Source of the DNA: Leishmania mexicana MHOM/GT/2001/U1103
Lineage: Eukaryota; Euglenozoa; Kinetoplastea; Trypanosomatida; Trypanosomatidae
Reading direction: 5' to 3'
DNA: 64,000 bases
Assembly: GCF_000234665.1 (NCBI RefSeq)
Contig: NC_018325.1
Coordinates: 558,512-622,511, forward strand
Part shown: positions 60,143 through 64,000 of the stretch, piece after piece
How the letters are laid out: each line of letters opens with the position of its first letter
How positions within the stretch are numbered: position 1 is the first letter of the stretch
Notes under the pieces: generated by a model
Told to the model about the DNA's origin: nothing
Seen by the model: only the letters and a program-made list of their open reading frames with translations
The model's database searches: none
Translations under genes and position numbers: made by a program

Positions 60143-61908
60143 AACGTAGGTGCACGGGATGAGCGACGCGAGAATGAAAAGAGACGGTCTGGAGTCCGAG
60201 CCGTGGAGGTGAGCTGATCCACAATGAAGCTGGGGTCGAGGAACCGTGGAGGCGCGCGCACGCAGCGGGGGCAGCGGTGGGTGGTGCGCATGATGATCGC
60301 GTATGCCGGGTGCGTGTGTGGGTGTGTACACGTAGAGTGAAGAGTTGCGCGAGGGAGAATGGAGAGGGAGAGCGGAGATACACACACAAGGGGTGGTGAG
60401 GAAGCAGCATGCACGAAGGGAAACCGTGGTGGTCTAGCGAGGTTGAACTAAAACGATGACCCAGCTACATCAAAACACCCTACGCACGCGCACAAAATGC
60501 ACAGGAGGGCGATGGTGACGAGACTGCGCCAAGTCACACCCCACCCCCACCTCCACTACCTCAAGAGAGGGGGGGGGTCAGGTAGTGGACAACACGCGCT
60601 TCGTCTTCGTCGTGTAGCACAAGGCGCCTGCCCTCTTGCTTTTCGCGTTCCGCTTCCCCTAGGAGGAGGGAAGAACGTCTGCTTCGTTGCTGCTGCTTGT
60701 ACTTCGACAAGCTTTCATCTTGTCTCGGTGTGACATGGTATGCGGACGGAGAGAGAGTGAGGGAGGGAGGGGCGGGCTGTGCTCTGCTCCGTGTGGCTCG
60801 TGGAAGATATGCTCGATGCACAGCCACGATGTGAAGAAAAAGAAAAACAACTCAAGAGCGCAAGAGGAGCCTACTCAGCTTTCGGAGAGCGGATGCGAGG
60901 AGGAGGCAGCGGAGGAGAGAACTCTGTACAGGGAAGGAGATGGACGTCGCAATGTCCTGCTTCCTCCCTCTCTGCGCCTTTCCTCGAGCCTCGCCCGCGC
61001 GCCCTCTCCCCGGATGGCTACCCCCGCCTTCACTCCGGGTCGTCCCAAGCAGGCACACGCACACCTCAACACAGCTCCGCGTGGGCGACACCAGGGCGAG
61101 ATACGAGGCAGGCCAACGGTCAGCCCGCAGTCCAGGCGGTAGAGCACCGATGGGGAAGAGAGGTCGAAGGGGGAGGAGGGGGGGAGGCGATGAGGAGAGG
61201 AAGGGGTAGCGGGAGGGCGTAGCAGCTAACAGAGAGCGTATCGGTGCCCAATGGAAGGGAGGGAGGGAGGGATAGACAAATTGACCTATCACGGTAAGTT
61301 GGCTGCGCCTGAAAAGTCTTTGCACAGAGTCGAGGGGGTGAGTGAGTGACAGGGCTGCCGAGGGGAAGCGCCAGAGCGCGAACCGCCTTCTGTGAGTTGC
61401 CTTCCTTCAGTATAGCGGATGTGGAAGGAAACATTGCGTGTATGTGCGTGTATGTTTTCCTGCGCGAGTGAGGGGACGGAAAAGTTGCGCTTGGCGTCAT
61501 GGATATCGTTGCACACGACACGACGCACACAGATACGCGCACATGTTTCTTCAGCCTTCCGCAACCCGCCCTCGTTGCGTGCGGTGCTGTACGCATCGGT
61601 GCACGGGCTTCTTGCTTCGTCTGGGGCTCCTCCCTTCCCCTCCCTCATCTTGTTTTTTCGGCCCGCAGGCTTTGTGCGCTGTATTTCTCCCGGTAAACGC
61701 CGATACTCTTGGCCGATGCAGTACGGTACAGCACGCTCCTCCATGGGATGAAGATGGCTCACACAGACACACAGGCAGACCCGCGTGTGAGGATGGGCCC
61801 ACGTCTGCAACAGACGAAGAAAACGCGCCATCATCAAGCGGCTCTCGGTGCGGTCATTATGTGTGTGTGTGAGAGAGGGGGGGGGGCAAATGGCGAGGCG
61901 ATGGCATC

Positions 61909-61940
61909 CGAGAGCTGTCGAATCATGGCGACAGCTCTCG
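61909..61940. repeat. Inverted repeat, 12-bp arms, 8-nt loop, in the 3' UTR of the metaxin-like gene
   Basis: CGAGAGCTGTCG and its exact reverse complement CGACAGCTCTCG flank AATCATGG. It starts about 33 nt after the stop codon of the metaxin-like gene, so it will be in the mature 3' UTR. Confidence 0.88.
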
Positions 61941-61973
61941 CGACTCGTCTAATCATACCGAAGCCGAAGTCGA

Positions 61974-63095
61974 CTAGGTCTGCCGGTTTGCCGTACCGCC
62001 AGCGGCACCAGCAGCGGCTTCCACCGCCGCCACCTCCTCGTCCTCCCCCTCAACCGTCTCCAGCAGCGCCACCAGCATGTCCGCGTTGACCAGAAGGAAG
62101 TAGACACTGGCAAACAAACCCGTCCACCACAGCGTCTGGAGCCGCCCACTGCGGTACTGCCTTTCAGCTTCGTTCGCCATGGCCGCATGCGGGTCCACAT
62201 CCGCTGCCGCTTCGCACGGCTTCAGGCAGTATGTCCCGCTCTCTGCCTCGAAGAACTGGCGACGCATCCCCTCCACGTACTCGAGGAGTGCTGGGCACGC
62301 GTACTGCACACGTCGCTGGTGCCCCTTGACCCCCGCGGCGGCCTCTCTCAAATCAGCGTGCACAAAACTCGACGCGGCCGCATACACGAGCGCATCGATA
62401 TACGTGGGCCGAGAGGTGCCCAAAAAGAACACATTACCTGCTTCGATACCTGCGGAGGTTGCCGTCTTCCGCAACGACTCCAGCACGGCAAAGGCCTTGT
62501 CCACCTCCTCCCCCACTTCCTTGAGCTTGGCGAGGGACGCCAGCGAAAGCTTCCCGCGCGGCACCTCGGCAGCAGCGGTGCCGGAGTGAAAGAAGGGATT
62601 CTCACTCAAAATGTGCGCACGATACGTCCCCCGCATCCCTTCCCAGAAGCTTGCCACTTTCGGTTCGACGCTCCTGCGCATCGCCGCCTTGTAGAGGGCG
62701 GGGTCGAAGTGCGCGTAGAAGAGAAAGGCGGGAAAGATGCACTGCACCGTCAGCACTTCGACGCACATGGCCGCTGCAGCATGCGTGCTGGGCACGGTGG
62801 CAAAGGCACTCTCGCCGCCAAGACGCTTGAGACACGGCATCAGACCCGCGCACACCTCGGACTTGGCTTTGGCGGGGCTGGTGCTGCCCGTTGCCGCAGC
62901 GGCGGAAGACAAAGAGGCCGCCGGCGAGATCGTCAAGGAAAGATCGCCAAGGCGGGCGTCAGCGCGTGTGTAGCGCACATCCGCAAAGCGAAGCATCGTC
63001 TCCACGGCGAGCGCATTCGGATCCGCAGTGGGCAAGGCGAGGGCTGCTGGATACCGGGCAAAGACCGTTGCGGGGGCTGCCGCTGGTGATGACAT
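61974..63095 (-). CDS. Metaxin/Sam37-like mitochondrial outer-membrane protein
   Basis: The 373-residue protein has an N-terminal segment FARYPAALALPTADPNALAV...RFADVRYTRADA (about 12-47) like the thioredoxin-fold part of metaxins (GLPSVDP..L.VL.YL.FA), and a GST-C-like part with FFLGTSRPTYIDALVYAAAS (about 230-250), which matches the metaxin/GST motif (P..LDA.VFG). Between them are Ala-rich inserts. Near the C-terminus, one hydrophobic segment (LWWTGLFASVYFLLVNADML, about 320-340) is a likely tail anchor, followed by an acidic and Ala/Gly-rich end. Metaxins (Sam37/Sam35) help insert beta-barrel proteins into the mitochondrial outer membrane. The start ATG has TTTCTCTACGACAG 14 nt upstream. 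Confidence 0.85.
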   Translation of the reverse strand: MSSPAAAPATVFARYPAALALPTADPNALAVETMLRFADVRYTRADARLGDLSLTISPAASLSSAAAATGSTSPAKAKSEVCAGLMPCLKRLGGESAFATVPSTHAAAAMCVEVLTVQCIFPAFLFYAHFDPALYKAAMRRSVEPKVASFWEGMRGTYRAHILSENPFFHSGTAAAEVPRGKLSLASLAKLKEVGEEVDKAFAVLESLRKTATSAGIEAGNVFFLGTSRPTYIDALVYAAASSFVHADLREAAAGVKGHQRRVQYACPALLEYVEGMRRQFFEAESGTYCLKPCEAAADVDPHAAMANEAERQYRSGRLQTLWWTGLFASVYFLLVNADMLVALLETVEGEDEEVAAVEAAAGAAGGTANRQT

Positions 63096-63109
63096 CTTGG
63101 AGGTCGTTA

Positions 63110-63132
63110 CTGTCGTAGAGAAAGGAAAAAGG
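63110..63132 (-). promoter_or_regulatory. Predicted spliced-leader acceptor for the metaxin-like gene
   Basis: Coding-strand CCTTTTTCCTTTCTCTACG then ACAG ends 14 nt before the ATG; compact and clear. Confidence 0.6.
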
Positions 63133-63554
63133 CTGCCGGAAAATGCGCCAGATGCGCACAGACGCGCAGCAAGACGGAGGGGCGGGACGGGACAGTGTAG
63201 AGGAGGGTATGAGGCGAAGAGCGTGTGCGCACTTGACGACCATCGGTCGGCTTCTTTTCATCTGCAGGGGGCCCACATTCCTAGGAGAGCATAGGCGCAT
63301 CGAGGCACACGGAGTGGGTCGTCTGACTTGATCAGGACCACGCGTGAAAATCTGCGTAGCGAGAAGAGCACTGGAGGTGAGGGCGGTAAAGACCCGCTCG
63401 GCACAGGTGCACGCAGGCACAAACAAATGCCCACCTCTCGACACAACGCATACGCCTAGCGAGCGAGAGGAGGATGAGAAAGACGAGGAAGGACCCCGTC
63501 TCGGCTGCACACACGTGGCTTCCTTGAAAACTGCGCGCCCATGCGCACCAGTGG

Positions 63555-63555
<1 letters not shown>

Positions 63556-63591
<36 letters not shown>
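63556..63591. repeat. (TG)n microsatellite
   Basis: About 18 uninterrupted TG units, the longest dinucleotide array in the window. Confidence 0.95.
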
Positions 63592-63592
<1 letters not shown>

Positions 63593-63904
63593 TGGGGAAG
63601 GGGGGTGATGCACCCGCCACCACCACCACCCGCCCCTCTCCATGCCTTGACGGTGTAGACCGCTTATCTCTCACCCTCCCAATTCGCTTGTGATAGTGTT
63701 TCCATGTTTTATGTTGGTGCATGTGCTCATCCACTTATACATTGCACGAGGAGGCGGCGGCGGCGAAGGGGGGAGGGGAACGAGGGGGTGGTGTGTGGTG
63801 TGTGGGGAGAGTGCGAGCCTTCCAGCCGTCACCCCCCCGTCGCACACCCACCCCCTCATTCCCCGATGGTGCAGACACGAATACGCACAGACACCTCATC
63901 CTGT

Positions 63905-63923
63905 TTATATATATATATATATA
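63905..63923. repeat. (AT)n microsatellite
   Basis: About nine AT units in the spacer at the right edge. Confidence 0.9.
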
Positions 63924-64000
63924 CAGGCACACAAGCACAGCTGAACAGAGAGCCAGGTATGCTGTAAAATACACAAACCATCCAACAAGAAACAGACCGA

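Larger units (their letters stand above)
60112..61973. other. Spacer between the LETM1-like gene and the metaxin-like gene
   Basis: It contains the leader of the LETM1-like gene and the 3' UTR of the metaxin-like gene, including a strong hairpin at 61909-61940 just past the stop, a TG run (61859-61871) and a poly-G. No gene seen. Confidence 0.7.
63096..64000. other. Spacer at right edge, upstream of the metaxin-like gene
   Basis: It holds the metaxin-gene leader and, further right, intergenic sequence with a long TG array, a C/A-rich block and an AT array. The next gene upstream starts outside the window. No gene seen. Confidence 0.7.

Noticed and set aside
1..64000. CRISPR arrays, bacterial-type operons, riboswitches, rho-independent terminators
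   Set aside because: The repeats are microsatellites without spacer structure, and the genome is a trypanosomatid nucleus, where these do not apply.

Overview
The window looks like a stretch of nuclear chromosome from a Leishmania species. All supported genes are intron-free and lie on the minus strand, as expected for one polycistronic unit with no strand switch. Spacers are long, GC-rich and full of simple repeats. A run of pyrimidines followed by AG sits just upstream of most start codons, on the coding strand, as expected for spliced-leader trans-splicing. The gene set (BCKDH E1-alpha, uS17/S11 next to a UAP56-type helicase, kinetoplastid-only proteins) agrees with what I remember of Leishmania chromosome 21; I could not check that by search. 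Two diverged copies of one element resemble the SIDER retroposons of Leishmania. Species is not decided.

Layout, left to right (transcription runs right to left): the N-terminal part of a DCC/DUF393 thiol-redox protein cut by the window edge (1-438); BCKDH E1-alpha (2002-3441); a CYB5D1-type cytochrome b5-domain protein (5694-6359); a 100-N assembly gap (6939-7038); PRMT5 (7864-10974); a Ser/Ala/Pro-rich protein (11672-13774); a mitochondrial TPR-like protein (14841-15887); a large protein with a CEP95-like domain (16872-19532); a low-complexity protein (22538-24568); a kinetoplastid, probably mitochondrial, protein (25314-26948); a 1458-residue protein that I read as a divergent folliculin-interacting protein (FNIP/Lst4) homologue (27619-31995); a two-HMG-box protein (35384-36235); a RUS/DUF647 protein (36931-38958); a weak candidate gene (39940-40509); a very long Sec8 exocyst subunit (42640-48438); ribosomal protein uS17/S11 (49908-50429); a four-TM protein (51662-53293); a UAP56/Sub2 RNA helicase (55940-57247); a LETM1-like inner-membrane protein (58924-60111); and a metaxin-like outer-membrane protein (61974-63095).

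The genes do not form a functional operon; in trypanosomatids neighbours in a unit are usually unrelated and are regulated after transcription. Several are nevertheless mitochondrial (E1-alpha, the TPR protein, probably the 544-aa protein, LETM1-like, metaxin-like) and two are likely ciliary or basal-body linked (CYB5D1-like, CEP95-like). The most interesting reading is the FNIP-like DENN-type protein, followed by the CEP95-like domain, the DEFD variant of motif II in the UAP56 helicase, and a Sec8 gene whose only plausible spliced-leader acceptor directly abuts its ATG. No tRNA, rRNA, CRISPR array or plus-strand gene was supported.
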